From Caldimicrobium sp. (GTDB taxonomy: Bacteria > Desulfobacterota > Thermodesulfobacteria > Thermodesulfobacteriales > Thermodesulfobacteriaceae), in contig WYEG01000060.1 of the NCBI GenBank assembly GCA_009903935.1, forward strand, positions 1 to 40,260: a stretch of DNA of 40,260 nt. The letters run 5' to 3'. The notes beneath the pieces were generated by a model. That model saw only the letters and a program-made list of their open reading frames with translations. It was not told where the DNA came from and ran no database searches. The position numbers and the translations under genes were made by a program. Position 1 is the stretch's first letter; every line of letters begins with the position of its first letter. Below are positions 8,388-16,541 of the stretch, piece by piece.

Positions 8388-9047
8388 ATGGTTAACAAGG
8401 TTCAGGAGAAGGTTGACCAGCCAGCAAACTTAACGAGGATACCAAAGAAGGTTTTAGATAGAGAAGATTTTGTTAAGCTCTTCATCACCCAACTTCAGTA
8501 TCAAGACCCTATGAAGCCCATAGAAAACCATGAGATGGCGCTCCAGCTTGCCGCCTTCAACCAGGTTGACCAGTTATCAAAGCTAAACGAATCCTTTGAA
8601 AATCTTCTCAAGTTTGTCAAGGCTCAGGAATTTGGCTATGCCGGAAACATGGTGGGAAAGCTCGTCAAGGTGGAGGGTAATGTGGGCAGAGTGGAGGGAG
8701 GAAGCTTCTTAGGGGCAAGCTTTGAGCTTGATGAGCCGGCAAACCAAGCCCTTGTTACCATAAGAGACGCATCGGGCAAGATAGTGAGAACCATAACCTT
8801 GCAGAATTTAAGCAAAGGAGCTCATACTCTTGATTGGGATGCCAAGGATAATTCAGGAAACCAGGTGCCAGACGGAAATTACAAAATCAGCATCACCGTG
8901 GGCGAGGGTGAGAACGCAAAATCAATAACCCCGATCATTACGGGGAGGGTTACCTCGGTTGTGTTTGAAGACGGCAAGGCCATGCTAAAGGTAAATGATG
9001 AGCAAACGGTCAACCTTGAAGACTTAAAAGAGATAGCCTGGAGGTAA
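8388..9047 (+). CDS. flgD: Flagellar hook assembly (hook-cap) protein FlgD
   Basis: Scaffold that caps the growing hook and directs polymerisation of the hook protein. The N-terminal FlgD signature is clear: DFVKLFITQLQYQDPMKP followed by AAFNQVDQLSKLNESF (about residues 22-65). A FlgD Ig-like domain follows (ASFELDEPANQALVTIRDA ... GAHTLDWDAKDNSGN, about 105-165). An upstream in-frame GTG at 8379 overlaps the Shine-Dalgarno, so the ATG at 8388, eight bases after GGAGG, is preferred and gives 219 residues, normal for the family. The fliK stop lies 14 bases upstream and the next hook-type gene starts 5 bases downstream, so it shares the sigma-54 transcript. Confidence 0.95.
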   Translation: MVNKVQEKVDQPANLTRIPKKVLDREDFVKLFITQLQYQDPMKPIENHEMALQLAAFNQVDQLSKLNESFENLLKFVKAQEFGYAGNMVGKLVKVEGNVGRVEGGSFLGASFELDEPANQALVTIRDASGKIVRTITLQNLSKGAHTLDWDAKDNSGNQVPDGNYKISITVGEGENAKSITPIITGRVTSVVFEDGKAMLKVNDEQTVNLEDLKEIAWR

Positions 9048-9052
9048 GGGGT

Positions 9053-10444
9053 ATGGGCATCTTTGGCACGCTTTACATAGGCTACTCGGGTTTGTTCACC
9101 GATTCTCATGCCATGAATATTTCTGCTGACAACATAACAAATCTTAACACCACGGGCTTTAAGGCTGGAAGATATGAGTTTGGAGATGTAATAAGGAACG
9201 CAGTAGGGGAGGTCTTTACTAGGGGAGCTGGTTATGGGGCTACTCCTAAGGCAACGAGGTGGCTTTTCTCTCAAGGAGGGATCCAGACAACGGATGTGCC
9301 AACAGACCTTGCTATCTCTGGTAGGGGGTTTTTTGTCGTCTCAGATAGCAAAGGAAACATCTTCTTTACCAGGGATGGTCAATTCATGATCAACGAGGCT
9401 GACGAGAAAAACTTTGCCCTCCAGAATAGCCTAGGAATGTATCTTTTGGGAGCAGACCCTAACGCTACTACAGCTGGCATTGCTGACCTTAAGACCCATC
9501 TAATCCCGAAGGTAATGCCAGCTAAGGCAACAAGCAAGGTTTCTGTTCAACTTCTTCTAAACGCAAACAGACCCACGAACACAGAGACCTTGTTATCTAA
9601 GTATGATTGGACTGCAGACCCAACGAAACCCCTTCAGGACGGAAAATACGATTGGGTCTTTGACTGGGATATCTACGACCCACTTGGCCAGAAGATTACC
9701 CTTAAAGCCTACTTTGACCGAGGAGACAACCCTAACACCTATGAAGTCCTCTTAGCCCTTGCTGACCCAACCAAGGATACTCGTGGCGATGGGAAGTTTA
9801 AAGGAGCTTTTCTTTACGGAACATTAACCTTTGGCGGAAACGGAGAGGTGGTTTCTGCCGATTTTAGCCAGATCTCAGACCCGAGCGGGACCTTATCCCC
9901 CCTTGACCTTACAACCCTTGGTCAACCAAAGTTTACCTTGACCGTTGATGGAAGGACCCAAGACATCACCTTAGACCTTGGCTTTAAGGTAAACCCTGAT
10001 GGGTCGATTACCAGGCTAAACTACCCTACAAGGCTCTCCGCAAATCCCTTTGCCCAGCTCTACTTTTCTCAAGACGGCTATGAAGAGGGGGTTTTTGACA
10101 GGATCGAAGTGATAACTGAAGAGGGATCGATAAAGGCTTGGTATACAAACAACAAAGACCTACCTGTGGCTAAGCTTTTCCTTGCTGATTTTAACGGATA
10201 CGAAGAGTCCTTAGAGAAGGTAGGCAATAACCTTTTCCGAGCCAAGGCTAACGCTACTCCTTTTATTTTTGCTCCGGGTGCTGGGGAAAGGGCTCGGATA
10301 CTTTCTGGCGCCCTTGAAACCTCAAACACCGACCTTGCTCAGGAAATGGTGCATTTGATACTTTTGCAGCGGGCTTTCCAGAGCAACTCCCGGGTGATTA
10401 CCACCGCAGACCAGATGTTGGAAGACTTTTTAAGACAGAGGTAA
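9053..10444 (+). CDS. Flagellar hook/basal-body protein of the FlgE family (smaller paralogue)
   Basis: Axial flagellar protein of 463 residues. The N-terminal rod-type domain (SGLFTDSHAMNISADNITNL, residues 12-31) and the C-terminal helical domain (LETSNTDLAQEMVHLILLQR ending in ITTADQMLEDFL) are the paired coiled-coil ends of the FlgE/F/G/hook family. Between them is a hook-like D1/D2 region beginning with the conserved DLAISGRGFFVV and FTRDGQF motifs. Its position directly after fliK-flgD is where the main hook gene usually lies, and its size is close to ordinary FlgE. A second, much larger FlgE-type gene follows, so I do not assign the symbol. GGAGG at 9040-9044 overlaps the flgD stop, suggesting coupled translation. 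Confidence 0.9.
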   Translation: MGIFGTLYIGYSGLFTDSHAMNISADNITNLNTTGFKAGRYEFGDVIRNAVGEVFTRGAGYGATPKATRWLFSQGGIQTTDVPTDLAISGRGFFVVSDSKGNIFFTRDGQFMINEADEKNFALQNSLGMYLLGADPNATTAGIADLKTHLIPKVMPAKATSKVSVQLLLNANRPTNTETLLSKYDWTADPTKPLQDGKYDWVFDWDIYDPLGQKITLKAYFDRGDNPNTYEVLLALADPTKDTRGDGKFKGAFLYGTLTFGGNGEVVSADFSQISDPSGTLSPLDLTTLGQPKFTLTVDGRTQDITLDLGFKVNPDGSITRLNYPTRLSANPFAQLYFSQDGYEEGVFDRIEVITEEGSIKAWYTNNKDLPVAKLFLADFNGYEESLEKVGNNLFRAKANATPFIFAPGAGERARILSGALETSNTDLAQEMVHLILLQRAFQSNSRVITTADQMLEDFLRQR

Positions 10445-10454
10445 GGGTAATGCT

Positions 10455-10481
10455 TAAGATTTTAAGGGTTTAAACCGATAA
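10455..10481 (+). promoter_or_regulatory. Sigma-28 (FliA) promoter for the large hook gene
   Basis: TAAGATTT (10455-10462), an 11-bp spacer and ACCGATAA (10474-10481) match the FliA consensus TAAAGTTT-N11-GCCGATAA at 6/8 and 7/8 positions with exact spacing. The start of transcription would fall near 10488, ahead of the GGGGGTGA Shine-Dalgarno and the ATG at 10505. It lies in the only sizeable gap (60 bp) within the flagellar block. Confidence 0.7.
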
Positions 10482-10504
10482 AATAAAAAATAGGGGGTGA
10501 TATT

Positions 10505-12754
10505 ATGGGTTTGACGGATGCACTTTTTACAGGAACAAGCGGACTTCGAGCCCTTGGGCATGGAATGAGCGTAATCGGCGATAATGTGTCAAACCTTAAC
10601 ACCACCGCCTTTAAAGGGGCAAGGATAACCTTTAGCGACATCATGGCGCAAAGCATCAACACCGCCGCAGGATCAGGTCAGCTCGGAAGGGGAGCAGCAA
10701 TTCAAGCCCTTTTCCAGCAGTTTACTCAAGGAGCTTTTGAGTCCACTGGAAATCCTACAGACATGGCTATCGCTGGCGCCGGCTTTTTTATGGTGAAAAA
10801 TCCAAAGACCACAGGCGGAGTTTATTACACCAGGGATGGTCAGTTCATGGTCGATAAAGACGGCTATTTAGTAAACCCTCAAGGCTTAAGGGTGCAGGGT
10901 TGGAAGATCGATGAGATCACCAACGATATCACCGGTGCTATAACGGACATCCGCATTGACCGGAGCTCTCCTCCTGTAAAGACAACCAAGATTGATATGA
11001 TCACCAACCTCGATGCCAGAACAGAAGCCAGGTCAAAGGTGGTCAATTTGAGCGGGAACTTATACGACGACCCAGCTACTACTGGTCCTACCTCCGTGAG
11101 CACAACCTTTGTTATAAGAGACATTGACGGCAAGGACAATAAAATTCAGGTTGATTTAGCTTACGACGCAAGCACCCAGAAATGGAACTACACCATCAGG
11201 AATGCGACCACCTCAGAAATACTGGCTCAAGGGACGAATGTAACCACGACGAGGACGACGATAAACCTTCCTTCCACAGGGGAAAAGGTTTACATCGACT
11301 GGGGTAACATCACCCATGACTCCGCAGCAACAAACGCAATTACCATTCCAGGAAGGGACGGAAGGATAGAATTAAGCGGAAGTGTAACAGCGGGAAATTG
11401 GGCATCCAAGGACCTATCTTTGGTTGATGCCAACGGAACAACGAGAAACCTTAGGGTTTGGCTATATTATGACAGTGCAACAAGCAGATGGAACTACAGG
11501 GTATTCGAAAATCCTGCAACTCCGCCTCCTGCAGACCCAACAGGCGAGCCTGAGACTAGCGTGCTTCTTGCCTCAGGCGACCTATCAAACGAAACCAACA
11601 TCTACTTCTTCTTAGACGGGACAACCCAGAGGATTAATCTTGATTGGACGGAAGTGACGCCCTCTACTACAACTTCTTTATCAGCAACAACATACAAATT
11701 AGAAGAAATGAACACTCTTTTTGACTCCTGGGATGCAAGGCAGGAAACACCTATTCCTTCTACCGCTTATGCCTACCGCTCTACCCTCTTTGTCTACGAT
11801 TCCCTTGGGACACCCCATGAGATAACCGTCTACTACGCCCCAACTACCAAAGACAATGTCTGGGAATTCCTTGTAGCTACCAACCCTACGGAAGACCAGA
11901 GAGATTTCATCCGGGATGAAAACCCCATGCAATGGCAGTATGAGGAGGGAGCATACATTCAGAAGGTTTCTATAGATTCTGGGAAGCTCTTTACCCAAAC
12001 CAAGAGAGGTGTCCTTGCATATGGGAGGCTTGAGTTTGACAATCAAGGAAATGTAAAAAGGTTTTATCAAACTTATCGCCTTGATGCCAACACTGGCGCC
12101 TTAGTTCAGATAGTTGACCAGAACGGCTCTCCGGTAGCTTTACCAGATGACAAATACAATGCTATTGGAGCAAACGGCTATCCCTTGCTGGTTGCTGATT
12201 TCTTAGGCATCGACCTACCCTACGACATCTACGCCCCTAACGACCCAAATCAAGGCACGGCAAGGAACGACCTTCAGCAGATAGAGCTCAACTTTGGCTA
12301 TTTCTACAAGGATAGCTGGCGCTCCGAGTCCGTTCGGACCACCCAGTATGCCACCTCAAACGCCACGCTCTTCTATGACCAGAATGGGTTCGGACCGGGA
12401 GCCTTAGAAAACATCACCGTGGATAACGAAGGTAGAATCACCGGTGTTTACTCCAACGGTAGGGTCATACCCCTTTGGATGGTTGCTCTCGCTAACTTTA
12501 ACGCCCCAGAAAGGCTTCAAAAGGTGGGAGGCAATCTCTTCAGGGAAACAACTCATTCTGGACCACCTGTTACCGGAAAGCCCGGAACAAACGGGCTTGG
12601 CACCATCTCTCCCAACTCCATTGAACAGTCAAACGTTGACTTGGGAGAGCAGTTTGTGAAGATGATCATCTTCCAGAGGGGCTTTCAGGCGGACTCAAGG
12701 ATTATCACCGTGTCTGATACCATGCTCGACGAGTTGATAAACCTCAAGAGATAA
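10505..12754 (+). CDS. flgE: Flagellar hook protein FlgE (large form)
   Basis: Hook subunit family member of 749 residues, much longer than classical FlgE (about 400) but comparable to the large hook proteins of some epsilonproteobacteria. Seen directly: N-terminal rod domain (GMSVIGDNVSNLNTTAFKGA, residues 20-39), DMAIAGAGFFMV and YTRDGQFMVD (about 86-116), the FlgE D2-type region (STLFVYDSLGTPHEITVYY, near residue 425), and the C-terminal domain (SNVDLGEQFVKMIIFQRGFQ ending with DTMLDELINL). Extra length comes largely from two consecutive related domains at about residues 181-275 and 289-390. The gene has its own sigma-28 promoter, so it may be expressed later than the preceding hook paralogue. 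Which of the two builds the main hook is undecided. Confidence 0.92.
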   Translation: MGLTDALFTGTSGLRALGHGMSVIGDNVSNLNTTAFKGARITFSDIMAQSINTAAGSGQLGRGAAIQALFQQFTQGAFESTGNPTDMAIAGAGFFMVKNPKTTGGVYYTRDGQFMVDKDGYLVNPQGLRVQGWKIDEITNDITGAITDIRIDRSSPPVKTTKIDMITNLDARTEARSKVVNLSGNLYDDPATTGPTSVSTTFVIRDIDGKDNKIQVDLAYDASTQKWNYTIRNATTSEILAQGTNVTTTRTTINLPSTGEKVYIDWGNITHDSAATNAITIPGRDGRIELSGSVTAGNWASKDLSLVDANGTTRNLRVWLYYDSATSRWNYRVFENPATPPPADPTGEPETSVLLASGDLSNETNIYFFLDGTTQRINLDWTEVTPSTTTSLSATTYKLEEMNTLFDSWDARQETPIPSTAYAYRSTLFVYDSLGTPHEITVYYAPTTKDNVWEFLVATNPTEDQRDFIRDENPMQWQYEEGAYIQKVSIDSGKLFTQTKRGVLAYGRLEFDNQGNVKRFYQTYRLDANTGALVQIVDQNGSPVALPDDKYNAIGANGYPLLVADFLGIDLPYDIYAPNDPNQGTARNDLQQIELNFGYFYKDSWRSESVRTTQYATSNATLFYDQNGFGPGALENITVDNEGRITGVYSNGRVIPLWMVALANFNAPERLQKVGGNLFRETTHSGPPVTGKPGTNGLGTISPNSIEQSNVDLGEQFVKMIIFQRGFQADSRIITVSDTMLDELINLKR

Positions 12755-12772
12755 AGGATAAGCCCTAATTCT

Positions 12773-12799
12773 GGGGAGGGGTCAACCTCCCCTTTTTTT
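12773..12799 (+). terminator. Rho-independent terminator after flgE
   Basis: GGGGAGG, a six-base loop and CCTCCCC are followed by seven Ts, starting 19 bases after the flgE stop. No T-run follows on the opposite strand, so it ends only the plus-strand flagellar transcript and not the convergent fabH message. Confidence 0.9.
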
Positions 12800-12825
12800 G
12801 ATTTAATCATATCTTTGACTCAATT

Positions 12826-13821
12826 TTACCAGCGCATCAACACCCCAGCAAAGGTAAAGCCTCCACCAAAGGAAACCATTAGCACAAGGTCTCCTCTTTT
12901 TAACCTTCCTTCAAGGCTTGCCTCATGCAAGGCTATGGGAATGCTTGCTGCCGAAGTGTTTCCATACTTATGGATGTTTACCATCACCTTTTCCTTAGGC
13001 AAGTTCAACCTTTCCCTCAGGTATTCAATTATTCTTAAGTTGGCCTGATGGGGTATAAGAAGGTCTATGTCCTCAGGATTGAGGTTGTTCCTTTCCAGAA
13101 GCTCTAAGGCGACCTTTTCCATCATCCGAACAGCGACCTTGAAAACTTCTCGTCCCTGCATCTTAATGTAGTAGTCCTCTTTGGGAAGCCTTTCGTCAAA
13201 AGGGGGGAAGGCTGAGCCACCGCCCTTAAGGGTTAAAAGCTCCCAGTTTGACCCATCAGCCCCGAGAATAAAATCTATAATCCCAGAATTCATTCCCTCT
13301 TGGGCTCTTCCAACAAGCACAGCCCCAGCTCCATCCCCAAAGAGGACACAGGTACTCCTATCCTGCCAGTTGGTCTTTCTACTTAAAGCCTCAGCCCCGA
13401 TGACCAAAACCTTAGAAGAGGGCTTAAAGGCTACTACACAGTTAGCCATGGCAAGGGCATAAAGAAAGCCAGAGCAGGTGGCTGAAAGGTCAAAAGCTCC
13501 AGCCCTTTCAGCCTTAAGCCCCTTCTGAACAAGGATAGCAAGAGAGGGCATCAAAAAGTCTGGCGTCAAGGTTGCGCAGATGATAAGGTCGACCTCCTCT
13601 GGAGCAACCCCCGCTGAACTAAGGCAGGCTTTTCCTGCCTCTATGGCGTAGGTGCTTATAACCTCGCCATCCTCTAAAATATGCCTCTCCTTTATTCCTG
13701 TCCTTTCAGTGATCCATTCATCGCTTGTCTCAACCATCCTTTCAAGGTCATGATTGGTAAGAACCTTCTTTGGGACAGCCATCCCAGTAGAGAGGATGTA
13801 GGCTAAAGGTTTAGAGCTCAC
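12826..13821 (-). CDS. fabH: Beta-ketoacyl-ACP synthase III (FabH)
   Basis: Starts fatty acid synthesis by condensing acetyl-CoA (or a branched primer) with malonyl-ACP. The catalytic triad is visible with this start: Cys116 (DLSATCSGFLYA), His258 (LIPHQANLRI) and Asn288 (KYGNTSAASIP). The FGDGAGAVLVG motif is also present. The frame is open 69 bases further upstream, but that part overlaps plsX and does not look like FabH. The GTG at 13821, just after a GGAGGAGGG run, gives 331 residues, the family length, with an 11-base overlap with plsX. It is last in yceD-rpmF-plsX-fabH, the standard lipid/ribosome cluster of Gram-negative bacteria. Confidence 0.95.
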   Translation of the reverse strand: MSSKPLAYILSTGMAVPKKVLTNHDLERMVETSDEWITERTGIKERHILEDGEVISTYAIEAGKACLSSAGVAPEEVDLIICATLTPDFLMPSLAILVQKGLKAERAGAFDLSATCSGFLYALAMANCVVAFKPSSKVLVIGAEALSRKTNWQDRSTCVLFGDGAGAVLVGRAQEGMNSGIIDFILGADGSNWELLTLKGGGSAFPPFDERLPKEDYYIKMQGREVFKVAVRMMEKVALELLERNNLNPEDIDLLIPHQANLRIIEYLRERLNLPKEKVMVNIHKYGNTSAASIPIALHEASLEGRLKRGDLVLMVSFGGGFTFAGVLMRW

Positions 13822-14821
13822 TTCCCTCCTCCTCAACGGCAAACTCAGAGATAGCCGATTCCAGCCTTTCCCAAAGATTGATCTTAGCAAACTTATAAGC
13901 CTGATAGATAGCGTTCTTTATGGCTACGGCATCAGATTTTCCATGGGAGATGATGACATTTCCCCTTACCCCAAGGAGAGGTGCGCCTCCGTATTCCCTC
14001 CAGTCTGTCTTCTTTTTGAAGCTCGCTAAAGCTGGTTTGGCAAGATACATTCCCAGGATGGAACGAAAGGACTTCTTCACCTCCTCTTTGAGCATGGTCA
14101 TGATGGTCTCAGCAAGCCCTTCAGAAAGTTTGAGACAAATATTTCCGATAAACCCATCGCAGACGACGACATCAACCGCTCCTAAATACAGGTCTCTCCC
14201 CTCAATGTTGCCCACATAGTTTAATTTAGATTTAAGAAAGAGCTGATGAGCCTTTTTAACCAGTTGGTTCCCCTTCCCTTGTTCTTCACCAATTGAAAGG
14301 AGGGCAATCCTTGGCTTTTCTCTCTGCCAAATCTTTTCTAAAAAAAGGCTTGCCATAAGACCAAATTGATAGAGGTCGTAGGGTTTACTGTCAACGTTTG
14401 CACCCGCATCAATAAGAACCATAGGAAGTTTCAGAGTTGGTAGCATGGTGGCTATGGCTGGACGGCGAACCCCTTTAAGCCTCCCGAGGATGAAGATGCT
14501 ACCAGCAACGACCGCTCCGGAATTACCGGCAGAAACAAAGGCTTGAGCCTCACCCTTAGCCAACAGGTCAAGACCAACAAAAAGGCTTGCCCTTCGCTTT
14601 CTTTTTAAGGCCTCATGAGGTTGGTCTTCCATGGTGACCACTTCATCGCCACTTTCGACAAGCTTTACCCTTTCTGATTGAGGAGCTTTTTCTAAGATGG
14701 AGCTTGGACCTACAAGGTAAAGCTCAACTTCTGGAAGCTCGCGAAGGGCTAAATTTACCCCTTTTAAGGTTGAATGGGGGGCAAAGTCCCCCCCCATTAA
14801 GTCAAGAACAACGCTGACCAT
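13811..14821 (-). CDS. plsX: Phosphate acyltransferase PlsX
   Basis: Converts acyl-ACP to acyl-phosphate, the first step of phosphatidic acid synthesis through PlsX/PlsY. The 336 residues open with VVLDLMGGDFAPHSTLKG, the characteristic PlsX start. They continue through SAGNSGAVVAGSIFILGRL and VDVVVCDGFIGNICLKLSEG, and near the end GGAPLLGVRGNVIISHGKSD. Length and order are typical. It lies 12 bases after rpmF and overlaps fabH at its 3' end, so all are probably one transcript. A PlsC acyltransferase for a later step is encoded at 33406-34140. Confidence 0.97.
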   Translation of the reverse strand: MVSVVLDLMGGDFAPHSTLKGVNLALRELPEVELYLVGPSSILEKAPQSERVKLVESGDEVVTMEDQPHEALKRKRRASLFVGLDLLAKGEAQAFVSAGNSGAVVAGSIFILGRLKGVRRPAIATMLPTLKLPMVLIDAGANVDSKPYDLYQFGLMASLFLEKIWQREKPRIALLSIGEEQGKGNQLVKKAHQLFLKSKLNYVGNIEGRDLYLGAVDVVVCDGFIGNICLKLSEGLAETIMTMLKEEVKKSFRSILGMYLAKPALASFKKKTDWREYGGAPLLGVRGNVIISHGKSDAVAIKNAIYQAYKFAKINLWERLESAISEFAVEEEGSEL

Positions 14822-14833
14822 TTATAAAATTTG

Positions 14834-15013
14834 CTACTCTTCACTTTCTAAAAAGGCTTTCCCCTTGTAGTATCCGCAGCTTGGGCAAACCCGATGGGGA
14901 AGCTTAAAAGACTTACACTTCGGACAGATGCTTCCCGATGTAATGCTTAGAGCCTGATGGGCTCTTCTCATCCCTCTGCGAGAACGAGAAGTTTTCCGCT
15001 TTGGAACAGCCAT
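14834..15013 (-). CDS. rpmF: 50S ribosomal protein L32
   Basis: A 59-residue L32 that begins [20 protein letters not shown], the standard family start. It carries two zinc-binding CxxC pairs (CPKC at residues 30-33 and CPSC at 43-46), so it is the zinc-containing form. AAGGAGG lies just upstream of the ATG. It starts 3 bases after the yceD stop and ends 12 bases before plsX, as in many Gram-negative bacteria. Confidence 0.97.
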   Translation of the reverse strand: MAVPKRKTSRSRRGMRRAHQALSITSGSICPKCKSFKLPHRVCPSCGYYKGKAFLESEE

Positions 15014-15016
15014 GTT

Positions 15017-15571
15017 TTAACCTCCTTCCATCTCCTTAGATGTTGAAAGTAAGTCTTTTAATATAGCAAAAGGTGAGGATTTTTTAAAGACCCTACAGTT
15101 ACAAGGTCCCTCATTTAGATTTTTTCCGCAAACTTGACAGATACCTTTGCAGTCCTCTCGGCAAAGGGTTTTGTAAGGGATGGCAAGCATGACTTCTTCC
15201 CTAAGTAGCTCAGCAAAGGCAATAAAATCATCGTCGTAAAAACTTACATCAAGCTCCTCTAAGGAAAGCTCTTTTGTCTCTTCAATGTTAAGTGAACTTC
15301 TTGGGCGAAGAATAAGGTTGAAGGATAAGTCGATAGGAAACTCATACTCAGCCAAACATCTATCACAGATTAGGACTATTGCCCCCTTGAGAGTGCCGGT
15401 TACCTTTACTTCTATCCCCCGTTTATTTAGAGAAAGAGCGCCAGAAAAGGGCTTGCTAACGACGATATCTTCGCCTAAGTCAGAAAATTCTTCAAAGGTA
15501 AAAGATAGCCCTTCAGGGGGGATATCCTCAACGCTAACCCCCCAACTTGTTAAAGACCGGTCTTTTTCCAT
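15017..15571 (-). CDS. YceD family (DUF177) protein
   Basis: Small protein of the YceD/DUF177 family, linked in other bacteria and plastids to 23S rRNA accumulation; the molecular role is not settled. Seen here: a beta-rich N-terminal half with the core motif VLICDRCLAEYEFPI (near residue 70), an acidic middle, and a cysteine-rich end (CREDCKGICQVCGKNLNEGPC) that could bind zinc. Its place directly before rpmF is the usual one. A GTG at 15580 is also in frame, but the ATG at 15571 sits six bases after GGGGTG and is preferred, giving 184 residues. First gene of the yceD-rpmF-plsX-fabH operon. Confidence 0.88.
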   Translation of the reverse strand: MEKDRSLTSWGVSVEDIPPEGLSFTFEEFSDLGEDIVVSKPFSGALSLNKRGIEVKVTGTLKGAIVLICDRCLAEYEFPIDLSFNLILRPRSSLNIEETKELSLEELDVSFYDDDFIAFAELLREEVMLAIPYKTLCREDCKGICQVCGKNLNEGPCNCRVFKKSSPFAILKDLLSTSKEMEGG

Positions 15572-15589
15572 TTCTATCACCCCAAAAAC

Positions 15590-15618
15590 AATTTAATTCC
15601 TGTTGGGTGTTTTGTCAA
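15590..15618 (-). promoter_or_regulatory. Putative sigma-70 promoter of yceD-rpmF-plsX-fabH
   Basis: Minus strand: perfect TTGACA (15613-15618), 17-bp spacer, TAAATT (15590-15595; four of six). Initiation near 15583 would leave only about a dozen bases before the yceD ATG, just enough for the GGGGTG ribosome binding site. This also argues for the shorter yceD start. Confidence 0.6.
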
Positions 15619-15656
15619 ATTTTTCTTGGGCTGTTTCAGAAAAGGTTCCCCTACTT

Positions 15657-15794
15657 TGTTCCTGCCGAGCGATAACGAGGCATCCCTCGCATCATTCGGG
15701 ACGGCGTCCCGGGATGTCTTCCCGAGGCACGCAAGCGCCGAGGGACCCCTCGGCTGACGCCTCGGGGCGACAAAAAGGAGGGCTCGAGGTGACA
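15657..15794 (+). repeat. Modular GC-rich palindromic repeat, copy B
   Basis: Same family and orientation as 6305-6469. It runs through the module starting GCCGAGCGATAACGAGGC, then the CCCTCG...CGGGA arm, the GGACGGCGTCC palindrome, and the CCCGAGGC...CCGAGGG and CCCCTCGG...CCTCGGGG hairpins, with a trailing GGCTCGAGGTGACA unit. It occupies the gap between the end of the DVU0298-type gene and the yceD promoter. No gene is supported in this gap; an open plus-strand frame there is made of repeat sequence. Confidence 0.85.
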
Positions 15795-15848
15795 GCGTTT
15801 TATAAACTTGCCTCGTGGAACCTGTTACACAATCACCAATTCGTTCAA

Positions 15849-16541
15849 TTAAAAAAGTAAGCTCTCAAGGTCTTGGGGAGTATAAGTTTTTATAGTTTCT
15901 CCGTCAAACAGCAGAACCTTCCAATCTAAATGTTTTAATCTTTCTAAAGGTTTGGAATAATCCTCCTTTTTCAAGCTCGTTCTTAGCGATTTAAACTGCG
16001 TTAAGGACCAAAGGGATAGAAAACTTACTGTGGGGTCTTCCGAACTTAAATGAAGAAGAAGATATTCATGCCCTGAAAGCTTGATGACCTCTTCTTCGTA
16101 TCTTTGAGCGAGCCTACCTATACCCCAGGCTAATCCTCTCTGAGCTGGCGGAAACTCCAAATAGTTCCCCTCCGGCCAAAGGTAGGAAAGATAGACCTGC
16201 AGATACTCCTTCTTTAGCTTTTCTGAATGAAAAAGGGCTTCTGCATAGCCTTCCCCCACACCCCATCCCATACCCCCAGACTCTTCATTTAGCATCCACA
16301 TAAGCCTACGGATTATTATCCTTGCCCTCTCCATTTCAGCTTCGGCAATCTTTGCCACAGTTACTCCAAAGGCATAAACAGCCTTCCATCGGACATGTTC
16401 ATCCTTGTGAAGGAAGGCACCGATGAAATAGCTAACGATAGAAGAGGGAGGGTAGACGCTAAAGGCTTGTGGAAGCTCCTTTAGGTCTACCCTCTCGAGG
16501 ATGTCTAATACTTCCTCTTTCTTGGGATGGTATTTAGGCAG
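15849..16541 (-). CDS. DVU0298-family helical-repeat (HEAT-like) protein, apparent CTG start
   Basis: Resembles Desulfovibrio DVU0298-type proteins, whose function is unknown. Recognisable stretches are RIIIRRLMWMLNEESGGMGW and PPAQRGLAWGIGRLAQRY, plus a helix pair KDEHVRWKAVYAFG typical of HEAT repeats. The first ordinary start in this frame (GTG at 16358) would cut the protein inside a helical repeat. Homologous-looking sequence continues upstream to 16541 with no ATG, GTG or TTG. A CTG at 16539-16541 lies seven bases after AGGAG, overlaps the end of the flavodiiron gene by 8 bases, and is preceded by an in-frame TAA, so it is the best start (230 residues). It ends the desulfoferrodoxin-rubredoxin-DsrE-flavodiiron run. 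A decayed ATG or a sequencing error are alternatives. Confidence 0.75.
   Translation of the reverse strand: MPKYHPKKEEVLDILERVDLKELPQAFSVYPPSSIVSYFIGAFLHKDEHVRWKAVYAFGVTVAKIAEAEMERARIIIRRLMWMLNEESGGMGWGVGEGYAEALFHSEKLKKEYLQVYLSYLWPEGNYLEFPPAQRGLAWGIGRLAQRYEEEVIKLSGHEYLLLHLSSEDPTVSFLSLWSLTQFKSLRTSLKKEDYSKPLERLKHLDWKVLLFDGETIKTYTPQDLESLLF

Noticed and set aside
12773-12799. Bidirectional terminator also serving fabH
   Set aside because: On the minus strand the hairpin is followed by AGAATTAG rather than a T-run.
15603-15860. Open plus-strand frame as a gene
   Set aside because: It consists of the palindromic repeat and intergenic sequence, has no ribosome binding site, and runs against the yceD promoter.
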